Assembly: GCF_901933205.1 (NCBI RefSeq)
Contig: NC_044572.1
Span: 34,627,501-34,691,500 of the forward strand
DNA length: 64,000 nucleotides
Direction: 5' to 3'
Source of the DNA: Camarhynchus parvulus
Taxonomy: Eukaryota > Chordata > Aves > Passeriformes > Thraupidae
Both the position numbers and the translations under genes were made by a program. Below are positions 24,883 through 36,638 of this stretch, piece after piece. Below the pieces are notes generated by a model, which worked only from the letters and a program-made list of their open reading frames with translations, did not search any database and was not told the origin of the DNA. Positions within the stretch are counted from its first letter, which is position 1, and every line of letters begins with the position of its first letter.

Positions 24883-26764
24883 TTTGGTTGTTGAAGCAAC
24901 AGAACATATAATTAATGAAGCATAACTGTCCAGGTGAGTGTCAGACAGCTCTAGTTGTGCTTGACAGGTGCTTTTGCAATGCACCAAAATTCTTTTGGAC
25001 AACAACAAAAAAACAGGAAAGTCGCTGCCCGTTTGGATTCCTCTGCTGCTAGTTGCTGGGATCCAATGTGCAGGTTTGCCAGTGGACCTGCAGCTTCATG
25101 GTCAGAGGTCAACAGCCCTGACAGTCAAGTTCCACACATTTGAAGCTGGGTCTTTTGGCAAGAGGATTTTCTTATTGAAGGATGATATCTTTAGGGACCT
25201 AATTTTTAAACAGAAGCCAAGAGAAATATTAACAGTGCTCTGAAAATGAGCATCAGAAGATATATTCAGAAGCACATGTAACCTGTCAAACAAACCAGAG
25301 GCCAAACATACCAGAGCTTGGGAGTGATATTTGCACTGAAGAGCCAACTGTGCGTGGTCGGCCTGTGAAGAAAGGCAATCTGCTCCTAGCAGAGCCTGGC
25401 TGGACGAGTCCCAGTACATTTCCCCACCAAGATCCCAAGTAACATTTCCGCCTGCCTTGCTGAATGTGTGCATTGGCAGAATATCTGCTCTATAATCTGT
25501 GTGATTTTAAGCCATAGTTTGGTGCTCCTTAGCTGGTCTCTGCATGCACAAAAAAATTGGCTCTGTTGGTGGGATACAAAAGCAGGAGGTAAATATCAGA
25601 CAGCATGTTTTTGTTTCACTGAATGTGGTCCCTCTACTCCTGAATTCCTCAGTTTCGTAGCTCTAACTTGAGACCTTTCCCTTAAACCTTTTCGGAAGAC
25701 TTGGTTGATGTCTGTGAAGCCCCATGAAGCTTTCAGAACTTGTGTCATGTGTGCTGAGATCAGGGCAGGTCAGGTGTTGGACAGAGGTGGTGGTGGGCTT
25801 GGCCTCTCATCAAGCTGTGGACACAGCAGGTAGGAAGACCAAGTTGTTTCCTGCACTTGGGGGAGAATGCTGGGGCAAAGCAGTCTCCTGTGCCCTTCCC
25901 CATCTCTCTGTGCTCTCACCTTCCCACCCTTCTTTTGTTCATCCTGCACATGCCTGGGCCGTGTTCAGCCCAAACTGTTGAGATCAGCTTTGCTGAAAAT
26001 TACACTTCAGATCAAAATGTGAGTTAGGTTCTTCCAGTGTGAAGTGAATGCTGGGTCTGTCTCTGCAGCTACAGATAAACCAGATAGGAAGGTAATTACA
26101 TCTCATTCCTATCTGACTCTCTTATTTACCATAATCTCTTTTAATCCCTTTGATACTCATCATAATAATGTTAATCTTAATGAACTCATTTGGTATTAAT
26201 GCGGATGTGATTTGTAAGTTCAGAGCAGGCTTGCCATCCTTGTTTAGCGTTCATTAATATCCACTTAACTCTGTTTATGCTCTCTTTCTCCTGCAAATGG
26301 ACTTGCATATCTTTGTCTTCCACCTAGATGATGTGGCAATTCCCATAGTGGAACTCTCTTTCCACACTCAGGTTTGTATTTCCTTTCTGTTCTTCTTCCT
26401 ACTTGCAAGATCCCAGAGCAAAGAGCTGTTGGAAACACTGCATCCATCTACTAGTGGCTCTCTGTACCCTGTTGCTTAGTAATTTCTTCCACTTTTGACT
26501 TCAAAATTGAAGGAACCCTTATCCTCTTATTTCTCATTCATGTTGCATTCCTTCTTAGATCGCTCCAGAGATATTACCTTACTATAGCCCTCGTTTTATT
26601 GTCTCAGAGGGTGAACAAGTAAGAGACACAACCCCTAGTCTTGGCAAAGAGACAAATTATTTGTTGCTTACTACAGTACTCTCCCCAAACGTTCTGTTTA
26701 TGGGTGGGGTACCTTGCCCAAACAGTTTCCAGTGTGACCAGCCAATTTTAGTGAGTGAGGACTG

Positions 26765-26840
26765 CATTTGGATGTTGAGCCTGATCCAAAGCTTATTGGA
26801 GTGAATGGGAGAGCTGAGTTGATGGGCTTGGGATAAAATC
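26765..26840. repeat. Possible ancient amniote palindromic repeat fragment
   Basis: The 'GCCTGATCCAAAGC..ATTGGAGTGAATGGGAG' part followed by 'GATGGGCTTGGGAT' resembles the family seen in reptile and bird DNA in which 'gatccaaagcccattgaagtcaatggg' faces its own complement. The arms still pair imperfectly. Assignment is from memory and tentative. Confidence 0.35.
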
Positions 26841-28306
26841 TGTGGAACTATCCTCTTTTCAGTCCTTTGAGCACCCACATATTTTTTTCAACATCTCTAG
26901 CTTTGGAATGTGCCCTCTTGAAAAGATACTTGTTCAGCCACAGTGATCCCAGAGACTGATGAACCTTGGATCTCTATTAATGTGTGATTTCCTCTCTACG
27001 TGGGTGCTTGTGTTTGTTTTTAAATGTGGCATGGAATTTTTGTGTTCTGGTGCTTGTTCCCTCTCGACTTCCTGCAAACACATTTCTAAAGCCTGTATTG
27101 TCAAATACAGTGAATTATTTTTCAGTCCCAGTGACACACATTTTGCTTTTTGGGTCCTTTAAATCCTGACAGAGCCAGGAAAGTATCATTTACTTAACAC
27201 AACACTGTTTATTCCATCCTCACTTCCATTCTTCATTTTATGGCTTGATGTTTCCTTGTAGCATCAACTTCAGTGTTAAAATGAGTATCTCCATTGAAAA
27301 CATACAAGTTTTAATTTACTGAAAGATTTCTGCACATTATAATAAAACTAGCCATTCTCTTAGTAAAAACTACTAATTGAGATTGAGAACTGTAGCCTCT
27401 CAGAGCACCACAAGCTGTATTTCTGTGGTGCTCTTTATTTTTGCAGCATATCTTTAATTCAAGAGCATTGCAGGATGTTTTCAAAATTGCAGCCAGTAGT
27501 CAAGCACATAAGAGCTCTGTATTAATATAAGTACAAGGTGTATTATCTTAAATAACAAGATGGAGAGTTTTACTGCAGATATCTGCAACTCTCATGCTGC
27601 TCCATGACAATAAAGAATATGGGCAATGTTCTTCAGATGGGCACTATTTTCTACAGATCAATAAATCTGTGCCCGTTAGCGGAAGAAAAATTATAATTAC
27701 AATAATAAAAAAGTTCATTATTACAAGTTCTGTCTAAAGGAATGTTAGTTGAATGTTTTACCACACTGGAAAAGCCCATCAACACAGGTAATTTTATACG
27801 TCAGATTTAACATAAGCTAGTTTTTTTCCAAATGAAGTCTTACAAACCAGAACAGAAAAAATGTGCTAGACCAGGTTCTTCCTTGACCTCAGTTTAAGGC
27901 AACTCAGTATCATGTCAGAAAAGTTTCAGTACTGTGTTCTTTGTTATCATTTGGTTTCCAGGTCAAAATGAACTTTTCTTTCACTGCAGCTAAGGGCATG
28001 AGCTCTATTTCTCTTGTCCCATAGAACTGCAGGAATTCTCATTGCTCTGAATACTATTCAGTTTTCTGATATACTTTAATGAGTGAGTTTCTTTAGAAAA
28101 CTCATGTAGAAGCTTGGCTGAAAAATTAATATAAACACTAAATTAAGGTTCATTTTACAGTTTGCCTGAATGACCAGATTCCTTGCCATTGGAATCCAGT
28201 GTTGACAAGTATGTCCTGTGGCCATCAGTATGAAGGAGGGATGTGTTGCACAAAGTGCAGATTGGTACACAAATCTCTGTATGTATGGATCTGTTTGTGT
28301 ATGTAG

Positions 28307-28372
28307 AGGGTGTGTGTGTGAGTGTGTTTGTCCCCATCTTTGAGGGGACAAACACACTCACACACACACCCT
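28307..28372. repeat. Perfect 29-bp inverted repeat with an 8-base loop
   Basis: The left arm (28307-28335) begins AGGGTGTGTGTGTGAG and ends TTTGTCCCC. The right arm (28344-28372) is its exact reverse complement, starting GGGGACAAAC and ending CACACCCT. The loop is ATCTTTGA. Pairing stops abruptly beyond both arms (G opposite G). Part of each arm is TG/CA repeat, but the TTTGTCCCC portion is unique sequence, so simple repetitiveness does not explain the symmetry. Confidence 0.97.
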
Positions 28373-29854
28373 GCAAGGCAGAATTATCTCCTGCTATTTC
28401 TAAGCAATCATAACAGAAAGAATTTGTAAGCTGAATAAGATTTCAAGTTGCACGACTTAAGGTGGTGATATTGGTATATAAATTTGATTGATGGTTTCTT
28501 TCTTTTTGAAGTTGACACTCTATTAGCATCCCTCAGCTCTCTCTCACATTTCATATTTTTCTTTAAGAATGAGAAATCAAATTTAAGCAACAGTTAAAGG
28601 GGGACATTGCTGTCCATCACTACATGTTCGGTTTGGCTTTTTACTTGTTGATCTTGTGCAGCATGGAACTTTTTCCAGCTACTGCAATTCAGTAGATATT
28701 CTAATATTTAGTAATTAATTAAGCCATTTTTTCACTTAGTTTAAACTATTTTGACAAGACTTTGTAGAGGTCTATAAAAATACTGCAGTACATATTTCAG
28801 GAAAAGTAAAAAACCTTACCAGCAACATTTGTAAAAATATGCAAAAATAAGTTAATGTTATAAGGGGAAAAAGTATAGAGACAGTTGGAAGAGCATGAAT
28901 TTATAAAGGTTTTCTTAGAAAAGTTAAATGAATCTGATTGAAAAGTTTCCAGTGATGCTCAGTAATTATTAAAATTTGAGGTTTTGATAACATTTTTTTC
29001 AAGATAAATTGGGATTTTTTTTTCTGACAAATAACTTTTTTGTTATTTAAGAAAGGGCTTGAAAAAGAATGTTTTTTACTTGCTATGCACTGAAAGATGA
29101 TTAAGCTTTGTACATTTCATTTTTTGTTTGATATTCATTGCCACTTCTAAATAGTTCTGTTACTTCTGATGTTTCTGTGGTCAAATGCTCAGACAGTGTG
29201 ACAAGTAGCAAATGATAAAACAGGTAATAATACTCTGGCATCTGCGCATGCTACATTCCAGAATTTTAAACCTTGGTCTCACCTGGTCTCGCCCAGAACA
29301 AGTTCTTGACTGAAAGCACAGCCAGCTGCAACTTTAATACCGCTTTCTTTTCTCCCCCTTGATAGACAGTTCTTTATCTCAGAGAGACTCGTTTTAAAGA
29401 TGCAATGCTGCAATAACAGGATGGTCTGGAGTGCACATCAGATTGAGCTGGATGTAGGAAGGGTCTGTGGCTTCCCCGTGTAGCACTGAGCACAGGAGCA
29501 CTGAATTTCAGCAGTACATCTGCTCTGGCATGTTTCTTGTGCAGAGCAATTATCAAATAGGACAAACATTACATATAATAATTAACTGATTGGCTTAGGG
29601 TCAGATATCTGGGTTTGCCCAAACAATCCCCAGAGAACTCAGAAAAATCTCTGTTGTGAGGGCAATACAAAATTTCAGTACCCAGCCAAAGTCTGAGGCA
29701 GTTTTGGGTGAAATCTACCTGACTGTTGAATAAATCCAAACAAATGGACACACATGCTCTTGTGTGAGTCTGCAGTGACTTCCTGGAAGGTGGGTCAGTT
29801 GCGCTGAGGACAGATGGCATTATGGGCATCTTCCCTAGGCTGAATGGAGAGAGT

Positions 29855-30245
29855 GGCCACAGAAGCAGAGATTGGGACATCTTGGTTTATTTACCCCGAA
29901 GAGACAGCTACCAGGGGATCTTACAGGTAGCTACTTACAGGGTAGTTACAGAGGAGACAGGGTCTGGCCCCCTTTGCAGTATGCAGGCAGAAGACCACAG
30001 GCACAAGTTTCAGCGAGAGAAAATTCCACGAGACCTAAAGAAAGAAAAGGTTCCAGCAGGAGAACTGTGGCAAGGCACAGCAACTGGCTGGAGTCGGTCT
30101 CTGCTGCTGTAGACTTTCACACTTTGTCTAAAAAAAGGCCCCCAGCAGCCTGCTCTGATGCTGCATTTAGCCCTGGCTGGAGCAGGAGGTTGGACAAGGT
30201 GACCCTTCTGACTGAAACTGTTCTCTGGACCTGCACTGGGCAATG
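29855..30245 (+). mobile_element. Decayed CR1 LINE 3' fragment
   Basis: Despite heavy divergence the order of landmarks fits the sense strand of a CR1 3' region: 'gaagagacagctaccaggggatcttacagg' (compare the gagaagaggctcaggggagacctcat block), 'gcacaagtttcagcgagag', a GGTTCC(A) block, then 'cctgctctgatgctgcatttagccctggctggagcaggaggttggacaaggtgacc', the well-known 'gagcagggggttggactagatgacc' end. The reading frame is destroyed and the terminal 8-base repeats are not recognisable. Boundaries are approximate. Its sense orientation relative to CREB5 makes it a passive intronic passenger. Confidence 0.7.
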
Positions 30246-33200
30246 ATGGCAGCATGGGCTGTCTGTGCAGGGGGTGGAAGCAGGGAGAATTTTGATGAGT
30301 GAAAAGCAATAAGAAAAGCAAAAGGTGAGATAAGAACATAATGTCATCTAAAGCATATCCTGTGCCTGCTTGTGTCCACCTTGAAGTAAAGAATGAGAAA
30401 TAAAGAATGCATGCGCTTGACGTAACACTCTAAATGTGGACTCTGAACTGTTCTGTGCTTCAAGGTGCTTCATTTCCTAGCTTTCCCGTTGCACTGTAGG
30501 TGACAGGCCCTCAAGTTTTGGTAGATGCCTGATAAATGTGCAAAGATAAAACAGTAATCATGAAAACCAGCCATTTTTTGACTGAAATGTTACCCAAAAT
30601 ACAGCCAAATATGTTTTCAGTCTATAAACAGCTAAAGGGATCTTTTCCTCTCCTCGAATAACATCTGAAGTTTTTCTTTATAGTGAAGAATTGCAAGAGA
30701 ATTCTAAAATCCTATGAGAAAATCCATCTCTGATGTATCTCCAAATTAGTCAGCTCTTTAAAAGTAGGCTTCCCCCCCCTCCTGTTTTTATTTTTAAAAA
30801 AGTAATGGAATTAAACCATGACAAATAAAACTTTTGAGCTCCCCCATGGTAATTTTCAGCATGTTTTGCAAAACTAGGAGACAAGCTTTGTCCATAACCA
30901 TGTGAGGGATACATTTGCTAATATCCCTATAAGCTCAAATGTGTGTTTTACAGGAATTTAGCTAGCAAAAGCTGGTCCCTCTATAAAAGTAATGGCACAT
31001 TAATGCCTTTTTGCAGTGAACTCCCTGTATACTTTATCCTGCATTCCCCTTTGTGCATTAACTAGTGACTATCCAATATATTGTCACTACTATCACATGT
31101 AAAATCATGCATGCTCAGTTATTTTATTATTGTAAAACTAATAATTTGTTATCGAATAGAACATGAAGATTGAGGATCTGTATATGACTCTTCACTGACA
31201 AAATTTTCTGGAGTGACACTGACTCAATCTTATATTTGTCTTCAGCTAAAAGGCTCAGAGAAGCATGTTCAAACTTATGAAGTTTCTAAAAGTGCAGTGT
31301 TAGAGTGTACAGCCCTGTTCTCACTACGCCACTGGCACCTTCTTTATTGTCAGGCATTCACCTTGTTTGCAAACTCCTTTCTTGTACTCTGGACAAGCTT
31401 TGTCCTTTTAAAGAGCTGCTCCTGACGCTTTGGGAAATGTCAAAGATGATTTTGCACTGCTCTTGGATGCAGAGCAAATCACGGAATCTGGACGTGTGGT
31501 AAAAGCTTCCTGGCTGGAAGATCTCCTTGGAAAACAAAACAAAAAGTCCCATACTTTCCTGTAGAATATTGTATTTTCCCCTGAAAACAGCATTCCTACC
31601 CAGTTAATTTATTACTGAATCTAATCAGTCTTTAAGATAGCTTTGAAATACCAGTGTTTGTTCTGTTTTTCATTAATACATTGATATTGATGTTCAGGTT
31701 TCTAACTAGCTGTTACAATCTACAGTTTGGAAAAATCTAGGAAAGAAGACATAAAAGAGGAATGAGTTGGAGTATTGGGTTGTTTTTAATAGAGCAGGAA
31801 ATGAAGAAAAACTGACAGATTTAAGGTTTCTTTTGTGTCATTGCTGTCCTTCATGCAGGTGAGCTATAACGGTAACCAGTTTTATGTGAATAACAGGGTT
31901 GTTGACTTAGTGGCTGAAATTAAAAACAGTAATTTAGTTTAAGTCAATATGATTTAATTTCTTAATTGTTCTGTCCAAATAAACAACAAGGACATTCTCA
32001 GGTTTTCAAGACAATTATATTTTTAAAATAACTAGGTAAATTTCCAGATTAATATGCCATTTCAGATTGGAATGTTTAGAAACACTAAAAATTTCTGCTT
32101 TTCCAAATATTCCATTCTTCTCCACTTCCAAGATTAATGTTAGTTAATTTGTTAGTGAATTTAATAATTTTGGTCAACCTGAAAGTGCTGCTCTAGCTTT
32201 TGAGCTTGGCTGCAATTTTCTGCATAAATCACAGCAGTTAGAGTGCAAGCGAATTCACTGTGAGTATATTTAATTTGTACATACTCTGTAGATAATTGAA
32301 GTCTCTATCCTCAAGTAACTTCAGGGGTTTGAGTTGATATCAGGAGCCTCTATAAAAAGCTTTCTGTCATTTCTAACACAAGCATGGCACCATTCTCACA
32401 ATGAAAAGTAAAGGGGTTGGTGCAAAAAAGGCTTTTGCAGTTTAATTTTTTCTGGTATATCTTTGTCCTCGCCTGGTGCAGATTTCAGGGCCAGCAATGC
32501 ATTGTGCTGTACTTTCGTCATCTTTTCCCCTGGTAAAACTAACTGTAAGTTACTGTGGCTGAAGAAATCTTGCAAGGTTTGTAAAACTGAGGAATATTAA
32601 AGGAGAGCATGTAAATTCATGTAGCTAGATGATTGCAGGATTGGAGACTAGATGTCCGTAGAAGACGACTGAAAAAAATTTGTTTTTTCACCAGTGACGG
32701 ATTAAGAATAACTTTTTACTTTGAACAGCATTTCCACTCTTTCTGTACCTCTGGGAAAGAGCTTTTTATGGAAAACTTGTGACCTAGAGAGTTAAACAGA
32801 GTTAAATCTTCTCTTTGGTGCCTTTATTCCCTGGAGTTTCAGTGACTTGTTATTTTGTCTGTCTGGGGTTTTGATGATTTGAAATACCAAAGGGAGCTGT
32901 AAGGGATTTCACTTTCACATAGTCCTAAGGACTGGTGGTCAGTAGGGCAGGTGTGACTGGATGCCCACAGTGTTGATTGCATTTGAAAATCATGTTTTTG
33001 TTACAATGGGGTATTCCTATATTATTTTTTCTTCTTCAGGTAAGAGTCGGAAGTTAATGAGGAAGCCCATAAAACTCCATTTTAAAGTTGCATTCTTTAA
33101 ATCATAAAATTAAGGTCTTTTGAGTGAGATAAGATGTACTAAATATTAAACACATCATTCAGAATGACTATTTCTATTTAATGATCTTTTTTTCTCAGAA

Positions 33201-33262
33201 AAGAGCACAAATGAAAAATATGTAATGCTCCGTCTAAGAAGAAATCTATCAAAACTTGAGGG

Positions 33263-33283
33263 CCTGTCACTTACAGTGACAGG
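33263..33283. repeat. 9-bp perfect stem with 3-base loop
   Basis: CCTGTCACT and AGTGACAGG flank TAC. This is short and common by chance in a window this size; noted for completeness. Confidence 0.8.
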
Positions 33284-34284
33284 TTTACACTTACAATTTT
33301 CAGGTTTTTTGTTTTTGGGTGAATAGCAAGTTTTGGCTGTGTTATAATTTCAGTTGGTAAACTTTTTATCCTGTAATGTGGAGTTCTCATTTTGTTATTT
33401 CTCTTTGCACTGATCCCTGATAGGTTGCTTAAAAAAAAGTCTGAGCAGTTAAACCATATGTTTATATCATAACTCCTAATGTCAAAATTTTAATTGATTT
33501 TCTCATATTAAGGGTTAGGAGGGGGCCGTATCATGTTCCACTACGTCATAAAAACAAAAATATTTAAAATATGTTTCAAATAAAATGAAGGGGGAGAAGA
33601 AAAAATGCTTAACTTAGAAAAGATGTGGGATTCATTAACATTCATTAACTGGCCATGGACCAATGGCAAGCCAAATGTTTTGCCAGCAGTTTGCAGTTCA
33701 CAGTCATCATTGCATGTCACTCTGCCTGCTGCACCAGCCCCTCCAACCATATAGGCCTTCCTTTTAAAGAGAAACCTGTCTGGTTTGAGTTGAATAAATT
33801 AATTTGGGTTTACTTAGTTTAAAAACAAAAATATAGAGGCCCCAATTTTATTTCATTATGCCCATGGGTAAAGCAGTCCAAGGTAATTACAGCCGCAGTG
33901 CTGGTTGCTCTATCTTAATTAAAGAGGGTTTTTTTGCACAGAGGTTTTTGCACAACATAATAAAATAGTTTGTGGTCTGGCTAGCCTCAGTATCACAAGA
34001 GTGTACTCACTTGAGAAATTGTCCAGCTTTTCCAAAAGCTGAGGCCCTTCCACTGGAGAGGAAGCCTGGAGCTGCTGAGCAGAGCACAGGTAGTTTACAG
34101 TAAGGGCACCATCATAAATCCTGCAGCAAACAGCCTTTCATACAATCTCATACACTAAGTGGCAGGCTTGTCAGCAGCAATGAATCTGGACTTCAGTAGG
34201 TCTTTAAGCAATAATGTACTCTGCAACATGCAACACTGGTTACACACCTGTGACCAAACCTCTTTTCAAAACTTCCCTAGCAGT

Positions 34285-34372
34285 GTTTTGGGTTGGGTTT
34301 TTTTTTTTTTTGTGTGTGTTTTGTTTTGTTTTGTTTTGTTTTTTTGTTGGGCTGTTTTTTTTTTTTTTTTGG
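34285..34372 (+). repeat. T/G low-complexity tract with (TTTTG)n core
   Basis: Long T runs, a short GTGTGTG stretch, four TTTTG units, then further T runs. The overlapping Phe/Val-rich open frames are artefacts of this tract. Confidence 0.9.
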
Positions 34373-36616
34373 TACGGAGGCTGTGTCTTCTTTGCAAATA
34401 AATATGAGTTATTGCTTAGCAAATAATTTTAAAGAAAAGGCATCAAAGACATTGAAATAATGTATTTGACATGCTAATTAAAAAAATCTCTGAACTCATC
34501 TCCGAACAAGCACGGGTGAGATGGCCTGTTATTAGAACAGTCAAAGGAGGCATGTTTGCTCGTTGAATAAATCAAGTAGCGTTGTAAAAACACTGTCTCA
34601 GGGATGATTAAGGGTAAATGGTTTTCATTACTACGTTAAGTTCTCCTTTCTGGTGTGGTGCTTTTTATATCACATCAAGTTTAGCTATTTACTTATGCTG
34701 CTTTAAAAAGCTCCAGCCCCTCACTTAAATCATGACCCAGTGCCTTGATTCAGAAAGACAGCAACCCAAGCTAACTTGACTTAACGCTCAGGAACCTGAC
34801 ACAGGTCCGTCCTTTGTAAACCCTCTCTCTACATTTGGTAAAGCCGAATTAAGTTTTGCAAACACCAGTGGACCAGACCCCAGGGTGATCCAAATCAGTA
34901 AAATTTTACTGCTTTCAACAAATTCTCCTCCCTACCTGGTGCTAGTGGTTTCCTTCAAGTTGCACAATTTTCCTTTTTCATAGATCTGAATACTCTGGTT
35001 TTAGGGTCACCAAAAAAATTGTCCTGAGCCAGATCATGTTGCACATTGGCAATATTTATTTGTCAATTATTTCAATATTTGTGAAACTAGCAGGAAGGGT
35101 CTCAAGGCTGGCATCAAAAGGGCCCCAGATGCCTTACTCAGTGAGTGACTGGCAGTGGATTTTGTCTCTTTCTGTTGGGAACATGGATTCTCCTATGGAG
35201 GGACAAGTGAGTTTAGCTTCAACTGCTTGAACTGGCACAGCTTCACCCGAGCTTGCATTTATGGAGAAGGAAATGCCAATGGGATGTGCACTGTACCCCA
35301 AGGCAGGGCTCCAACCAAGGGGAGGGCAGCCCTCAGCTGCATATGGGCTGCTCTGAAGCATCACTAGCAGTGGCTGCCTGCAGGACGAGGGGAGCTGGAA
35401 CATGTGGTGTTTGGCAAAGCTGAAATATCTTCCAGCCTCCTTAGGCATGGCTCAGATCCTTGGCAGCACTGGCTACATAGGTCTGAATGTGTGATTATAG
35501 ACAGCTGGGCTTCCTAGAGGTCTTCAAGCCTAGAATTAGCCCAGAGGTAGACCTGAGAGACTTTCATCCTCTGCTCTTAAGTTCAGAACATGAAAACCCT
35601 GGCTTGCTTTCCACTCTGTGTGGCAAGGCTGAAGCAACAACATCCAAATATGCTTCTAGGATGCAGCTGCCAAAGAAATGTTTCACAATGAACACAGAGG
35701 GGCATCCCTGTGGCAGCCTCAGCTGAGGTGCTAATGATTTCATAACCTGTTCCTTTATTATCAGGCTACAGTACCTGCTGAGAGTGTTCAGCATGGGAGG
35801 GAGTGCCTGCTGCCAGGGCAGGAGCCAGGGCACAATGGTGGATTGAGAATGGGTTTGTATGTGGAACAGATCTGTACTGTGTGTTTGACATACATGGCTT
35901 TGAAACGACAAGAAAACAGCCACTTTCCATTTTGCATTAGAGGCTTCTTATGAATATATGAAATAGACATTTATTGTGACCATAACTCTACTACAAATTA
36001 AGATCAGATCCCAAGTCCCCTGTGAAAAGGCTGCTCATTATAATACGTGGAGACATCAAAAATGATACTAAATGACACTTAACTTTAAGTTCCAAGCACT
36101 ATGCTTATCCATAACTTAGGGTTAAATCTACACTGTAAATAAGACCAGGAGCTAAGCAAGGTTTACAGGGTGGGGGATGTCCCAGTAGATGTATAGCCAC
36201 AAACTGAAGAATAAACAGCTGGTTGTATGTGTCTGCCAAATACAAAGTGTCCTGCATACATATTGCTGCATTTTCTTTTCTGAAGTCACAGATTACCTTT
36301 GTTACATATCCTACATGGACTGGGTCAGATTTATACTGACCCAATGCAATGTTGTTGATTCAGATGGCTTGTTGCTATAGAGAGATAAAGGCAGATTTCT
36401 GGTCTAAAGGTACACATATTCCTGAATGCTTAGTTTCTCATCAAATTTTATGTACGAGGCATTTTAAGGAATTGTTATCTGGTAGGCTAATACAAGGTCT
36501 AAATCCATGCTTCACAAAATACAGAGACCAGGGGAAAATAAAATACAAACATGCTGCTGACCTGCAATCTGACTTTGCCCCTATTCTTTATGCTCATCAT
36601 ATTTGCCTTTCCCATT

Positions 36617-36638
36617 AAAAAAAAAAAAAAAAAAAAAA
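36617..36638 (+). repeat. Poly-A tract, 22 bases
   Basis: An uninterrupted A run. There is no polyadenylation signal or retrogene body immediately upstream that I recognise. Confidence 0.9.

Noticed and set aside
28307..28372. Hairpin as a known microRNA gene or rho-independent-type terminator
   Set aside because: The arms do not resemble any miRNA I know, and bacterial terminators do not apply in a vertebrate genome. Kept only as an unexplained inverted repeat.
30418..30425. TGACGTAA CRE-like octamer
   Set aside because: A lone octamer deep in an intron beside a CR1 fragment; expected by chance about once or twice in a window of this size.
34159..34426. Phe/Val/Cys-rich 'membrane protein' frames
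   Set aside because: Produced by the T-rich (TTTTG)n tract at 34285-34372.
36617..36638. Poly-A run as the tail of a processed pseudogene
   Set aside because: No upstream coding similarity, polyadenylation signal at the right distance or target-site duplication seen.
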